NCBI RefSeq assembly: GCF_001412595.2
Contig: NZ_CP012640.2
Span: forward strand, 5,208,001-5,272,000
Origin: Massilia sp. WG5
Lineage (GTDB): Bacteria > Pseudomonadota > Gammaproteobacteria > Burkholderiales > Burkholderiaceae_D
Reading direction: 5' to 3'
DNA length: 64,000 bases
This document shows, in pieces, positions 9,054-18,757 of the stretch (position 1 is its first letter; each line of letters starts with the position of its first letter). The notes beneath the pieces were generated by a model. The model was given only the letters and a program-made list of their open reading frames with translations, did no database searches and was not told the DNA's origin. The translations under genes were made by a program, and so were the position numbers.

Positions 9054-11942
9054 ATGGATCGTGTAACGAGCAAACCGGCCATGGTGGCCGAGGCGCTGGC
9101 GCTGATCGCAGCGCCGGCCTGCGCCTGCGATGCGCAAGGAATGGTATGGGCGGCCAACGCGGCGCTGGAAGAGCTGCTCGGCGCCGCGCCGGAAGGACGC
9201 ATGCTCGCGGGCCTGTTCTGCGAACCCAGCATGCCACAGGCGGCGCATGAGTCCAGGCTGGCGCCGGCTTCCGAGCGCCGCTGGAACGGCCTGCTCGCGG
9301 CCGGCGACAGGAACGTGCCGGTCGAGGTACGGGCGCGGCCGCTGCCGCCGGACGCCGGCATCCCCGGCGCCACCTTCGTGTTCGGCGAGCTGCCCGGCGC
9401 CGGCCTGGCGCCGGACGCGCAGCGCAGCGTCCAGCTGGAACAGGCCGCCGTGATCGAGCACGCCCCGGTCGGCATCGTCGTCACCTTGCCGCACCTGGTC
9501 AAGTCCTGCAATCCGCGCATGGCCCACATGCTCGGCTACGAGCCGGACGAACTGGTCGGACGCAATCCGGCCGAGTTCTTCATGTCGCGGGAGCAGTACG
9601 AAGCGTTCATGGAGGAGGCTATCCGGATCCTGACCGCCGGTGAGCTGTTCGAGCGCGCCGAGATCCAGCTGCGCCGCCGCGACGGCTCGCCGATCTGGTG
9701 CCGCATCCGCGCCAAGGCGGTCGACATGAGCTCGCGCGAGGCCGGCACGATCTGGATCCTGGAAGACGTCACCGAGGCGCGCCAGGCCCTGACCGAGGTG
9801 CAGGCGATCATGACCAACGCCTCGATCGGCATCTTCTTCACGCGCGGACGCGTCATCACCCGCTGCAACAGTTGCCTCGAACGGATGTTCGGCTACGAGG
9901 AAGGCGAAATGGCGGGCGTGTCGACCCGCATCCTGTTCGCCGACGAGCAGGCCTATCAAGAGCTGGGCGCGATGGCCTACGGCGTGATCGAGCAGGGCAA
10001 GCCCTTCCACGGCGAGGACATCATGGTGCGCAAGGACGGCACGCCGATGTGGGTCAAGGTGATCGGCTATGCCGTCAACCGCGGGGCGCCGTGGCAGGGC
10101 ATGATCTGGATGTTCGAGGACCGCACGCGCCAGAAGCGCGACGAGGAGTCGCTGCGCAACGCCCTGCTGGAGAACCAGGCCATCCTCGACAACGCGGTGC
10201 TGGGCATCGCCGTGGTCGAGAACGGCCGCACGCTGCGCTGCAACCGCAAGATGGAGGAGCTGTTCGGCTACCCGGTCGGCGCGGTCGACGGCGCCAGCGT
10301 GCGCGAGCTGTATCCGGACACCGCCAGCTGGGAGGAGGCGCGCAGCCAGACCGGCAGCGACTTCGCCGCCGGCCGCGTGCACATGGCGGAGCACCTCTTG
10401 CGGCGGCGCGACGGCTCGCGCTTCTGGGCGCGCCTGTCGGGCCGCCCGTTCGACCTGGCCCAGCGCGGCGGCAGGAGCGTCTGGCTGATCGACGACGTCA
10501 CCGCCCAGCGCGAAGCGGCCGACGCCCTGCGCCGCGCGCGCGACGAACTCGAGGTGCGGGTGCAGGAGCGCACCGCCGAACTGGCAGGCGCGAACCGCCT
10601 GCTGCAGGCCGAGATCGTCGAGCGCCGCCAGGCCGAGGCGCGGGTCCACCACATGGCCTACCACGACGCCCTGACCGGGCTGCCGAACCGCGCCTTACTG
10701 TCCGAGCGCCTGGACCGGGCGATGCTGGCCGCGCGCCGCGACGGCCGCAAGCTGGCCGTGATGTTCATCGACCTGGACCGCTTCAAGACCATCAACGACT
10801 CGCTCGGCCACCTGACCGGCGACCACCTGTTGAAGGAAGTCGCGAACCGCCTGTGCCGCGTGGTGCGCGCGCTCGATACCGTGGCGCGCCTGGGCGGCGA
10901 CGAGTTCGTGGTGCTGGTGCCGGGCGTGCGTGCGGCCGAGGAGTGCGGCCTGATCGGCGAGAAGATCATCGCGGCGCTGGCCGAACCGGTGCGCTTCGAG
11001 GGCCGCAACCTGCATATCTCGCCCTCGATCGGCATCTGCCTGTGTCCGGACGACGGCGATGACGTGGAAACCCTGATGCGCAAGGCCGACAGCGCGATGT
11101 ACCACGCCAAGGCATCCGGCCGCAACAATTACCAGTTCTTTGCCGAGCGCATGAACGTGGCGGCGGCGCGCCGTTTCGAGCTCGAGACGAGCCTGCGGGG
11201 CGCGCTCGAACGCCAGGAGTTCACGCTGTTCTACCAGCCGATCGTCTCCGCCCGTGACTGCACGGTGCAGGGCATGGAAGTGCTGCTGCGCTGGCGCCGC
11301 CCCGGCCACGGCCTGGTCGCGCCGGACGACTTCATCCCGATGCTGGAGGAGAACGGCCTGATCGTGGCGGTCGGCGAATGGGTGATCCGCACCGCCTGCG
11401 AACAGGCGGTGGCATGGCGCGCGGCCGGCTTGCGGCCGGTACCGCTGGCAGTCAACCTGTCGGCGCGGCAGTTCGTGCACCGCGGCCTGATCGAGGCGAT
11501 CCAGCGCATCGTCGCCGATACCGGGATCGATCCGGCAATGCTCGAATTCGAGATCACCGAGACCGCCCTGATGCAGCACGGCGGCCAGACCATGGAGACG
11601 CTGGAACAGATTGCCAAGATGGGCATCCGCCTGTCGATCGACGACTTCGGCACCGGCTACTCGAGCCTGGCGTACCTGAAGCGCTTCCCGGTCCACAAGA
11701 TCAAGATCGACCGCGCGTTCGTGCGCGACCTGGAGAGCAGCGGCGAGGACCGGGCCATCGTCGCCGCGATCATGGCGCTGGCCGGCAGCCTGCAATTGTC
11801 GGTGGTGGCGGAAGGCGTGGAAACCGAGGCCCAGCTGGCGCGGCTGCGCGGGCAGGGCTGCGACCTGGCGCAGGGCTATCTGTTCGCCAAGCCGCTCGCC
11901 GCCGACGCGATGCCGGCGCTGCTCAGCCGATCGTTGCGATGA
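9054..11942 (+). CDS. Multi-PAS GGDEF-EAL c-di-GMP protein
   Basis: About 962 residues, with no clear membrane segment. Domains in order: a divergent PAS (about 1-110), three further PAS domains (about 140-505), a short coiled linker, GGDEF (about 545-705) and EAL (about 720-960). The GGDEF motif is intact at 614-618, with an RxxD inhibitory site (RALD, 605-608). The EAL domain looks active: EVLLRW (Glu742), NLSARQF, EITETALM, DDFGTGYSSL, KIDRAFV and AEGVET. It could therefore make or degrade c-di-GMP according to the PAS signal. The start is uncertain: ATG 9054 is chosen on the family start, but the perfect AAAGGAGGT at 9015-9023 is too far away, and an upstream GTG (8994) is possible. Its 3' end overlaps xthA by 20 nt, tail to tail. 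Confidence 0.93.
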   Translation: MDRVTSKPAMVAEALALIAAPACACDAQGMVWAANAALEELLGAAPEGRMLAGLFCEPSMPQAAHESRLAPASERRWNGLLAAGDRNVPVEVRARPLPPDAGIPGATFVFGELPGAGLAPDAQRSVQLEQAAVIEHAPVGIVVTLPHLVKSCNPRMAHMLGYEPDELVGRNPAEFFMSREQYEAFMEEAIRILTAGELFERAEIQLRRRDGSPIWCRIRAKAVDMSSREAGTIWILEDVTEARQALTEVQAIMTNASIGIFFTRGRVITRCNSCLERMFGYEEGEMAGVSTRILFADEQAYQELGAMAYGVIEQGKPFHGEDIMVRKDGTPMWVKVIGYAVNRGAPWQGMIWMFEDRTRQKRDEESLRNALLENQAILDNAVLGIAVVENGRTLRCNRKMEELFGYPVGAVDGASVRELYPDTASWEEARSQTGSDFAAGRVHMAEHLLRRRDGSRFWARLSGRPFDLAQRGGRSVWLIDDVTAQREAADALRRARDELEVRVQERTAELAGANRLLQAEIVERRQAEARVHHMAYHDALTGLPNRALLSERLDRAMLAARRDGRKLAVMFIDLDRFKTINDSLGHLTGDHLLKEVANRLCRVVRALDTVARLGGDEFVVLVPGVRAAEECGLIGEKIIAALAEPVRFEGRNLHISPSIGICLCPDDGDDVETLMRKADSAMYHAKASGRNNYQFFAERMNVAAARRFELETSLRGALERQEFTLFYQPIVSARDCTVQGMEVLLRWRRPGHGLVAPDDFIPMLEENGLIVAVGEWVIRTACEQAVAWRAAGLRPVPLAVNLSARQFVHRGLIEAIQRIVADTGIDPAMLEFEITETALMQHGGQTMETLEQIAKMGIRLSIDDFGTGYSSLAYLKRFPVHKIKIDRAFVRDLESSGEDRAIVAAIMALAGSLQLSVVAEGVETEAQLARLRGQGCDLAQGYLFAKPLAADAMPALLSRSLR

Positions 11943-12687
11943 CCGGGGTGTGGTCGGACGGCTGCTCCCACTTGCGCGGTTCGCGGTCGATGGTGCAGGC
12001 GGTACAGCGCTGCGCCAGGCTGGCGGACAGCAGGATATGGTCGATGCGCAGGCCGCGGTTGCGGCGGAAAGCCATCTGGCGGTAGTCCCACCAGCTGTAC
12101 TGTTTGTCCGGCTGCTCGAACAGGCGGAAGGCGTCCGTCAGGCCCAGGCCGAACAGCGCGCGCAGGGCATCGCGCTCCGGCTCCGAGCAGTGGATCTGGC
12201 CGGCCCATGCCTCCGGGTCGTGCACGTCGCGGTCTTCCGGGGCGATGTTGTAGTCGCCCAGGATCGCAAAGTCCGGATGCGCCGCCATCTCTTCCTTCAC
12301 CCACTCGCGCAGGGAAGACAGCCAGGCCATCTTGTAAGTGTACTTGTCGGAGCCGACCGCCTGTCCGTTCACCACATAGGCGCAGATGATGCGCACGCCG
12401 TTCACGGTGGCGGCGATCAGGCGCTGCTGCTCGTCCGGGAAATGCGGATTGTTGCGCACCACATCGACCAGCGGATGGCGCGCCAGGATGGCCACGCCGT
12501 TATAGGTCTTCTGGCCGGTGAACGCGACTTCGTAGCCGGCCGCGTTGATCTCGGCGACGGGGAATTTGTCGTCGGTAAGCTTGGTCTCCTGGATGCAGAG
12601 CACGTCGACGGGATTGGCGGCGAGCCACTGCAGCAGGTGCGGCAGGCGCACTTTCAGGGAGTTGACGTTCCAGGTTGCTATCTTCAT
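11923..12687 (-). CDS. xthA: Exodeoxyribonuclease III
   Basis: AP endonuclease/3'-5' exonuclease of the EEP fold, 254 residues, acting in base-excision repair. Motifs: MKIATWNVNSL at the N-terminus, IQETKL with the metal-binding Glu, GDYNIAPEDRDVHDP with the catalytic Asp/Asn pair, LRIDHIL and SDHTPV with the catalytic His. Complete length for the family. Its coding end overlaps the convergent GGDEF-EAL gene. Confidence 0.95.
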   Translation of the reverse strand: MKIATWNVNSLKVRLPHLLQWLAANPVDVLCIQETKLTDDKFPVAEINAAGYEVAFTGQKTYNGVAILARHPLVDVVRNNPHFPDEQQRLIAATVNGVRIICAYVVNGQAVGSDKYTYKMAWLSSLREWVKEEMAAHPDFAILGDYNIAPEDRDVHDPEAWAGQIHCSEPERDALRALFGLGLTDAFRLFEQPDKQYSWWDYRQMAFRRNRGLRIDHILLSASLAQRCTACTIDREPRKWEQPSDHTPVIATIG

Positions 12688-13153
12688 GAATCGTGAGGGG
12701 CTGGTATGGCAAGGCCGCCATTATTGCATGCCCGTAGGGTCGTCTCATCTGCTCCTATGCGTTGTTTTCTTGCAATTGCATTGTATTTACACGCGAAATG
12801 GCGACACGATTGCAAATATTTGTGCAAATTACAACGTTGATGCCGTAGAATTATTGCTTGATAAGAAAAACATATTTCCAGTGCTGGCAAACCCGGCCAA
12901 ACTGTGACAAGATGTAACAATCGCGGCAAGAGAGGGAACGATTACGTATCTTTTTCCCTCTTGGAAAGAAAATGTTGCAGTACGCCAATTTCACTTGTAG
13001 TATTTGCATATTTCTTTGAAGTCAAGTATCTCTTGGCATTTCATTGCTTTGATAGGGTTGCCTGGGTCGGACTTCAACGTCGGCCGGTGGCAGGTGTGTA
13101 ACGATCGCGGATCCGCAAGCAGGATTTGCACACAGCTTTTATAAAGGACAGCA
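12688..13153. other. AT-richer intergenic region
   Basis: 466 nt without a convincing gene, clearly lower in GC than the surroundings. It must contain the promoter of xthA (leftward) and of the small gene at 13154 (rightward), which has AAAGGA just before its ATG. A 65-codon reading frame at 12904-13101 has no ribosome site or recognisable content. No tRNA, terminator or repeat was found in it. Confidence 0.6.
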
Positions 13154-13519
13154 ATGCGTCAAGCATTCGAAGCATGGGCCCAACGCGATGGCCACATTGT
13201 CCGGCGCCGTGAGGACAAGCCGGAAGAGTACCTGGTGTACGAAACCCAGCGCCGCTGGCTGATCTGGCAGGCCGCACTGGCGCATGGCGCCAAGACCGTC
13301 GAGGTGCAGCAGGTCCAGCAGGCGCAGAAGTTCGCGCCGAGCGAGGACAAGGTTCCGGTCATGCTGGCCGACGAGGCCGCGGTGCGCAACCGCGTGCTGA
13401 ACGAGGTGCTGGACGCCTTCAGCGAGCTCGACGAGAACGCCGGTGTCGAAGGCATCGTCCGGGTCATCCAGAACCTGAAGAAAAAGAGCCAGAGCCGGCA
13501 GGTCGAAGAACAGGCCTGA
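13154..13519 (+). CDS. Hypothetical protein, 121 aa
   Basis: Small cytosolic protein, strongly charged, with a Q-rich helical middle (VEVQQVQQAQK) and a Lys/Arg-rich C-terminus (NLKKKSQSRQ). The N-terminal RQAFEAWAQRDGHIVRR and a Trp-rich YETQRRWLIWQAAL segment resemble small phage-associated proteins, but no family can be named with confidence. AAAGGACAGC precedes the ATG. Its stop overlaps the start of the next gene by one base (TGATG), so the two are probably co-translated. Confidence 0.7.
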   Translation: MRQAFEAWAQRDGHIVRRREDKPEEYLVYETQRRWLIWQAALAHGAKTVEVQQVQQAQKFAPSEDKVPVMLADEAAVRNRVLNEVLDAFSELDENAGVEGIVRVIQNLKKKSQSRQVEEQA

Positions 13520-13722
13520 TGCGCTACCGCCACTACAAGGGCGGGGTGTACGAGCTGGTCTGCGAGGCCGTGATCGAGGCGGACCACACCCCGGTGATCG
13601 TCTACCGGGGCGAGGACGGCAGGACCTGGGTCCGGCCGAAGGACGCCTTTTTCGAAACGGTCGAGGTCGACGGCGCGTGTGTGCCGCGCTTTGCGCTCAT
13701 GTCCGCGCCTGCGCTGCCGTAA
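13519..13722 (+). CDS. DUF1653-family small protein
   Basis: 67 residues, covering the whole DUF1653 domain: an N-terminal YRHYKGGVYELV, a middle HTPVIVYRGEDGRTWVRPKDAFFE, and a short tail. Members are widespread small cytosolic proteins of unknown function. The start codon overlaps the stop of the upstream hypothetical gene, and the lipoprotein gene begins 7 nt after its stop, suggesting a three-gene unit. Confidence 0.82.
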   Translation: MRYRHYKGGVYELVCEAVIEADHTPVIVYRGEDGRTWVRPKDAFFETVEVDGACVPRFALMSAPALP

Positions 13723-13729
13723 ACAGCGC

Positions 13730-14182
13730 ATGAACCGATTCTTTTCTCTATCTGCACTGATGCTGTGCCTTGGCCTGGCCGGCTGCGTCGGCAGCGGCGG
13801 CATCGACGGCATCAACAGCGCCAGGGCCGCCGAGCAGCAGGTCGAAGTGCATGCCATTCTCGACCACCGCGAAGTCGCCGGCGTCGGCTGCCTGCTGGAG
13901 AACGATGCCGGACGCTGGTTCGTGCTCGCGCCCGGACGCGTGACGGTCACCCGTAGCAGCCAGCCGCTGGCCGTCAGCTGCAAGCGCGAGGGCGTCGGCA
14001 GCGCCGACGAATCATGGAACGCGCACCACCAGTCCGGCCCCCTGGTCGGCAAGATCCTGTTCAGCGCGGGCTTGCGCAACTACCTCCAGGACGGCTACGC
14101 CTACGCGACTGTCCTGACCGTGGACATGCGCCCGGCCAGGACGGGCGAGGGCGGCGCCGACCCCGGCACGCCGGTCTATTGA
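13730..14182 (+). CDS. Putative lipoprotein of unknown function
   Basis: 150 residues beginning with a lipoprotein signal peptide: a hydrophobic segment followed by the lipobox LAGC (Cys at about residue 18), after which the mature chain is SGGIDGI. The rest is compact, with no recognised domain. The ATG is at 13730, 7 nt after the DUF1653 stop. A bidirectional terminator follows 30 nt after its own stop. Function unknown; periplasmic or outer-membrane location is inferred from the lipobox. Confidence 0.75.
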   Translation: MNRFFSLSALMLCLGLAGCVGSGGIDGINSARAAEQQVEVHAILDHREVAGVGCLLENDAGRWFVLAPGRVTVTRSSQPLAVSCKREGVGSADESWNAHHQSGPLVGKILFSAGLRNYLQDGYAYATVLTVDMRPARTGEGGADPGTPVY

Positions 14183-14209
14183 TAACGGTCCAACGAAATA
14201 AACACCGAT

Positions 14210-14242
14210 AAAAAAAGGACGCTTCGTGAAGCGTCCTTTTTT
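14210..14242. terminator. Bidirectional rho-independent terminator
   Basis: Stem GGACGCTT-CGTG-AAGCGTCC (14217-14236) flanked by seven A residues on the left and six T residues on the right, so it can end transcripts from both the lipoprotein gene (+) and pepA (-). Confidence 0.93.
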
Positions 14243-14270
14243 GCATCAGGCTAGGTTCGCACGCGCCGGT

Positions 14271-15767
14271 TTAAACCCGGTTCAACAGGAAGGTCGTCAG
14301 CAGCGGCACCGGACGGCCGGTCGCGCCCTTGGACGCGCCCGACTTCCAGGCGGTGCCGGCGATGTCCAGGTGGGCCCAGGCGTAGTTGCGGGTGAAGTTT
14401 TCCAGGAATGCGGCCGCGGTGCACGACGCGCCGCCCGGGCTGCCGATGTTGGCCAGGTCGGCGAAGTTCGACTTCAGCTGCTCGTTGTACTGCTCGCCGA
14501 TCGGCAGGCGCCACGCGGTGTCGCCGGTCTGCTTGCCGGCGTCCATCAGTTCGTCGGCCAGGGCGTTGTGCTGGTCGTCGTGGCGGGTGAACAGGCCCGA
14601 ATTATGGTGGCCCAGCGCGACGATGCAGGCGCCGGTCAGGGTCGCGATGTCGACCACGGCGGCCGGCTTGAAGCGCTCGGCGTAGGTCAGGGCGTCGGCC
14701 AGCACCAGGCGGCCTTCGGCATCGGTATTCAGGATCTCGATGGTGGTGCCGTTCATCGCGGTGACGATGTCGCCCGGCTTGGTGGCGCGGCCAGAGGGCA
14801 TGTTCTCGCAGGCGGCGACGATGCCGACCACGTTCAGCTTGATGCCCATCTCGCCGATCGCGCGGAAGGTGCCGAGCACCGAGCCGGCGCCGCACATGTC
14901 GTACTTCATCTCGTCCATGCCGGGGCCCGGCTTCAGCGAGATGCCGCCGGTGTCGAAGGTGATGCCCTTGCCGACCAGGACCACCGGCGCCTCGTTCTTC
15001 CTGCCGCCGTTGTGCTTCAGGACGATGAACTTCGGCGCTTCCTCGCTGCCGCGGGTGACGGACAGGAAGCTGCCCATCTTCAGGGCTTCGAGCTGCTTGC
15101 GCTCCAGGACTTCGATGTCGAAGCCGTAGTCGGCGGCCAGCCGCTTCGCGGTGTTCGCCAAGTACGTTGGAGTGCAGACATTCGGGGACAGGTTGCCCAG
15201 TTCCTTGGTCAGGTTCATGCCGTTGGCGATCGCCTGGGCCTGGGCCAGCACGGCCTTGAGCTGCGGGGTCGCTTGCGGGACGGCGAGGGCCAGCTTGCGC
15301 ACGCCGGCCGGCGCCGGGTCCTTCTTGCTCTTTTGCCCGTCGGTGCGGAATTCGGCTTCGTTGGCCGCTACCACGATGCTGCGGATGGCCCATGCCAGGT
15401 CGCGCTCTTTCACATTCTCCAGCGGGAATGCGATAATGGCATCCTGTGCACCCAGGGTGGAGAAGGTCTTCAGGGCTGCCGTGACGGCGCCGGTGAAGCT
15501 CTTCTCGCTCACGGCTTCCTCGGCGCCCATGCCCACCAGCAGCACGCGGGCGGCGTTCACGCCGGCCACGCCGCGCAGCAGGAGGGTGGTGCCGGCCTTG
15601 CCGGAGATATCACCCGACTTGACGGCGGCAGCGATCTCGCCGTTCAGGTCGAGGGCTTTGGCCGCCTCCGACAGTTTCTTGTTTTCGAACACTGCGACTG
15701 CGATGCAGCCCGATTTGGCTGCAGTCAGCGTGTTTTTTGTGTCGAATGCTTTTATGCTAAAGTCCAT
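14271..15767 (-). CDS. pepA: Leucyl (cytosol) aminopeptidase
   Basis: M17-family di-zinc/manganese aminopeptidase of 498 residues with the expected two-domain layout. The C-terminal catalytic domain contains [11 protein letters not shown] (metal and catalytic Lys) and the signature [14 protein letters not shown]. The start is the ATG at 15767 (MDFSIKAF), with GGAGA just upstream; a longer reading frame continues to 15890 but overlaps lptF and has no family similarity. It is divergent from lptF with a 71-nt shared promoter region, an arrangement common in beta- and gammaproteobacteria, where PepA also serves as a DNA-binding protein. Confidence 0.96.
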   Translation of the reverse strand: MDFSIKAFDTKNTLTAAKSGCIAVAVFENKKLSEAAKALDLNGEIAAAVKSGDISGKAGTTLLLRGVAGVNAARVLLVGMGAEEAVSEKSFTGAVTAALKTFSTLGAQDAIIAFPLENVKERDLAWAIRSIVVAANEAEFRTDGQKSKKDPAPAGVRKLALAVPQATPQLKAVLAQAQAIANGMNLTKELGNLSPNVCTPTYLANTAKRLAADYGFDIEVLERKQLEALKMGSFLSVTRGSEEAPKFIVLKHNGGRKNEAPVVLVGKGITFDTGGISLKPGPGMDEMKYDMCGAGSVLGTFRAIGEMGIKLNVVGIVAACENMPSGRATKPGDIVTAMNGTTIEILNTDAEGRLVLADALTYAERFKPAAVVDIATLTGACIVALGHHNSGLFTRHDDQHNALADELMDAGKQTGDTAWRLPIGEQYNEQLKSNFADLANIGSPGGASCTAAAFLENFTRNYAWAHLDIAGTAWKSGASKGATGRPVPLLTTFLLNRV

Positions 15768-15838
15768 TGGGTTCTCCGTTTGTCTATTCGAGGCCGTGAC
15801 ATCGGTGTTACTGCCTAACCTGCAATTATAACTATCGA

Positions 15839-16987
15839 ATGATTTTCCGACGCGCCCTACAGCGTGAATTGGCCAGCGTCGCCGGCGCAACCTTCACCGT
15901 CCTGTTTTCCATTCTCGTCACCTGGACCCTGATCACCATCCTCGGCCGGGCCGCAGGAGGCAAGGTCGCGTCCAGCGATGTGCTTGCCCTGATCGCTTTT
16001 GCGGTGCTGAATTATCTGCCAACTATCCTGATCCTCACCAGCTTTATTTCCGTCCTGGTGGTCATCACGCGCAGCTACCGCGATTCCGAGATGGTGGTCT
16101 GGTTCGCCTCCGGCCAGTCGCTCACGCGCTGGATCGCGCCGGTGCTGATCTTCGGATTGCCGGTCGTGACCCTGGTGGGGATCATTTCGCTGGTCGGCAT
16201 CCCCTGGGCCCAGCTCAAGAGCAACGAGTTCACCGAGCGCTTCGAGAAGCGCGAAGACCTTCAGCGCGTGGCGCCGGGCCAGTTCCGCGAATCGGCGGCC
16301 GCCGACCGCGTGTTCTTCGTCGAGAGTTCGGCCGCGCGCTCCACCACCGTGGTGCAGAACGTGTTCGTGAATACCATCGACAATGGCGTGAACACCACCG
16401 TGGTTGCCAAGGAAGGCCAGATCGAACCTGACGGCAAGGGCGGGCAATACCTGGTGCTGAAAAATGGCCGGCGCTACCAGGGCACGCCCGGCAAGCCGGA
16501 TTTCCAGTCGATGGAATTCGAGCGCTACCGGATGCGGGTCGCGACCCAGGCCCCGGTGATGGGCGAGTTCAAGGTCGAAGGCCTGTCCACGGCGGCCCTG
16601 CTGGCCATGCCCAAGAACCAGTATGCGGACGCCGAACTGCAGTACCGCATCACCTGGCCGATCATGTGCGTGGTGCTGATGCTGCTGGCGATTCCGCTCG
16701 GCTTCGTGAATCCGCGCGCCGGCGCCTCGTCCAACCTGATCCTGGCGCTGCTGATCTTCTTCACCTACCTGAACCTGACCAAGGCCGCCGAAGCGGCCGT
16801 CAAGCAGGCCAAGATCGGCTTCGGCGTCGCCTGGTGGCCGCTGCATGCGCTGGTGCTGCTGGCCGCGCTGCTGCTGTTCGCCTGGCGCCTGAACATCCAC
16901 CACCGCTGGCACCCGGTGCTGCTGGCGAACGCCTGGAAGCGCCGCCGCCTGCTGCAAAGCGCCAGCGTGAAGGAGGGCGCGAAATGA
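15839..16987 (+). CDS. lptF: LPS export permease LptF
   Basis: Inner-membrane half of the LptB2FG ABC transporter that extracts lipopolysaccharide for delivery to LptC. 382 residues; an N-terminal set of three membrane helices beginning at [13 protein letters not shown], a periplasmic beta-jellyroll region (about 130-260, including [10 protein letters not shown]) and three C-terminal helices. The lptG start lies inside its end (ATGA overlap), so the two are translationally coupled. Confidence 0.94.
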   Translation: MIFRRALQRELASVAGATFTVLFSILVTWTLITILGRAAGGKVASSDVLALIAFAVLNYLPTILILTSFISVLVVITRSYRDSEMVVWFASGQSLTRWIAPVLIFGLPVVTLVGIISLVGIPWAQLKSNEFTERFEKREDLQRVAPGQFRESAAADRVFFVESSAARSTTVVQNVFVNTIDNGVNTTVVAKEGQIEPDGKGGQYLVLKNGRRYQGTPGKPDFQSMEFERYRMRVATQAPVMGEFKVEGLSTAALLAMPKNQYADAELQYRITWPIMCVVLMLLAIPLGFVNPRAGASSNLILALLIFFTYLNLTKAAEAAVKQAKIGFGVAWWPLHALVLLAALLLFAWRLNIHHRWHPVLLANAWKRRRLLQSASVKEGAK

Positions 16988-18168
16988 AGATCCTGCAGCG
17001 CTACTTCTTCGTCAACATCGCCCAGGCGGTGGCCTTCGTGCTGGTCGCCTTCCTGGCCCTGGCCGCCTTCATGGACCTGACCGGCGAGCTGCCCTCGGTG
17101 GGCAAGGGCGGCTACATGATCCAGCACGCGCTGCTCTACGTGCTGATGCTGGTGCCCGGTAACATGTACCGCGTGATGCCGATCGCCGCGCTGATCGGCA
17201 CCATCTACACCATGGCGCAGTTCGCCCAGACCTCGGAATTCACGATCATGCGCGCATCCTCGATGTCGACACGCATGGTGGCCTGGATGCTGTTCAAGAT
17301 CGGCATCGTGTTCGTCATCATCACCTTCATCTTCGGCGAACTGATCACGCCGCGCACGGCGCCGCTGGCCGAGCGCCTGCGCCTGTCCGCCAAGGGCGCG
17401 ACGGTGTCGGCCGAATTCCGCTCCGGGATGTGGACCAAGGACACCATCCACGCCGGCGGCCAGAAAGGCCCGGTGACCGGGTCGCGCTTCTTCAACGCGC
17501 GCCAGATCCTCCCGGACGGCCAGCTGGCCGACGTGCGCCTGTACGAGTTCGACAACAGCATGCGCATGCGCTCCTTGATCACGGCCGCCAGCGCCGTCTT
17601 CGGCGGCAACCACACCTGGCGCCTGCAGAACGTCACCGAGACCCAGTTCACCAACAGCCGCAGCCTGCCGGCGCCCGGCGCGCCGCTGCCGAACGGCCGG
17701 AGCATCCAGAACAGCTTCGGCCAGGAGACCTCCGCCGTCAGCACCCGCAAGCTGCCGACCCTCGACCTGGAGTCGGAGATCACGCCGAAGATCCTGGCGG
17801 TGTCGCGCTCGGATCCGGAGCGCATGTCGGCCAACGAGCTGGCGGTCTACACGCGTCACCTGGCCGAGAACCGCCAGGAGACGGAGCGCTTCAAGATCGC
17901 GTTCTGGCGCAAGCTGATCGGCCCGCTGTCGATCTTCGTGCTGATGGCGCTGGCGCTGCCCTTCGGCTACCTGCAGGTACGCAGCGGCGGGGTCAGCTTC
18001 AAGCTCTTCATCGGCATCATGATCGGCGTGAGCTTCCTGCTTATCGATAACCTGTTCTCGCACATCGGCATGCTGTCGACCTGGCCGCCTTTCATGACGG
18101 CGGCCGCACCCAGCGTGCTGTTCCTGCTGCTTGCACTCGGCGCCCTGCGCTGGGTCGAGCGGCATTGA
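16984..18168 (+). CDS. lptG: LPS export permease LptG
   Basis: Partner of LptF in the LPS transporter; 394 residues with the same three-helix/jellyroll/three-helix layout. The N-terminus [20 protein letters not shown] and the C-terminal helices ending LLALGALRWVERH are typical. The ATG at 16984 overlaps the lptF stop by 4 nt. A CbiX-like gene follows 10 nt downstream and is probably on the same transcript. Confidence 0.94.
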   Translation: MKILQRYFFVNIAQAVAFVLVAFLALAAFMDLTGELPSVGKGGYMIQHALLYVLMLVPGNMYRVMPIAALIGTIYTMAQFAQTSEFTIMRASSMSTRMVAWMLFKIGIVFVIITFIFGELITPRTAPLAERLRLSAKGATVSAEFRSGMWTKDTIHAGGQKGPVTGSRFFNARQILPDGQLADVRLYEFDNSMRMRSLITAASAVFGGNHTWRLQNVTETQFTNSRSLPAPGAPLPNGRSIQNSFGQETSAVSTRKLPTLDLESEITPKILAVSRSDPERMSANELAVYTRHLAENRQETERFKIAFWRKLIGPLSIFVLMALALPFGYLQVRSGGVSFKLFIGIMIGVSFLLIDNLFSHIGMLSTWPPFMTAAAPSVLFLLLALGALRWVERH

Positions 18169-18178
18169 GGAGCTGATC

Positions 18179-18550
18179 ATGCACCGCGCCCTGATCCTGT
18201 TCGCCCACGGCGCCCGCGCAGCGACCTGGGCGCTGCCTTTCCAGCGCCTGCGCGAAGTCACCGCGCAGCAGCGGCCCGACGTCGCCGTCTCGCTGGCCTT
18301 CCTCGAGCTGATGACGCCCAGCCTGCCGGACGAAGTGGCGGCGCTGGCCGCGCGCGGCGTGCGTGAGGTTACCGTCGTCCCGATCTTCCTGGGGCAGGGC
18401 GGCCACCTGCTGCGCGACCTGCCGAAACTGGTCGACGAGGTGCGTGCCGCCCATCCGGATATCGCCTTCTCGACCGTGCCGGCGGTAGGCGAAGACCCGG
18501 GCGTGCTGGCGGCGATGGCGGCCTATTGCGTGGCCGCGCTGCCTGCTTGA
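18179..18550 (+). CDS. CbiX/SirB-like sirohydrochlorin chelatase, single domain
   Basis: 123-residue class II chelatase domain. The FAHGAR motif near the N-terminus carries the presumed catalytic His, and VTVVPIFLGQGGHLLRDLP matches the second conserved block. Small proteins of this kind insert Co2+ or Fe2+ into sirohydrochlorin. GAGGAG stands just before the ATG. Its place after lptG looks accidental, but siroheme chelation would complement the SUMT gene and sulfite reductase of the cys cluster about 4 kb away (inference). Confidence 0.78.
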   Translation: MHRALILFAHGARAATWALPFQRLREVTAQQRPDVAVSLAFLELMTPSLPDEVAALAARGVREVTVVPIFLGQGGHLLRDLPKLVDEVRAAHPDIAFSTVPAVGEDPGVLAAMAAYCVAALPA

Positions 18551-18757
18551 ATCGGCTATTCTGTTTGTTAACTCAGTTGTTGCCGATGTAATTATTTTTG
18601 CCAACTGGGTTATTTGCTGGCCAAGATTTTGTTGCTTCCAGGCGATATTCTCGCAGGGTAATCAATTTCCTGGTTGCATTTATATTTTCCGTAGGGAATC
18701 ATAGTCCTTGTCGGCCCGCCACCCGCGCGCGCGGCCGTTCCTCGACGATCGATTCCC

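Noticed and set aside
12904..13101. 65-codon frame in the AT-richer gap
   Set aside because: No ribosome site, no conserved content and composition like random intergenic DNA.
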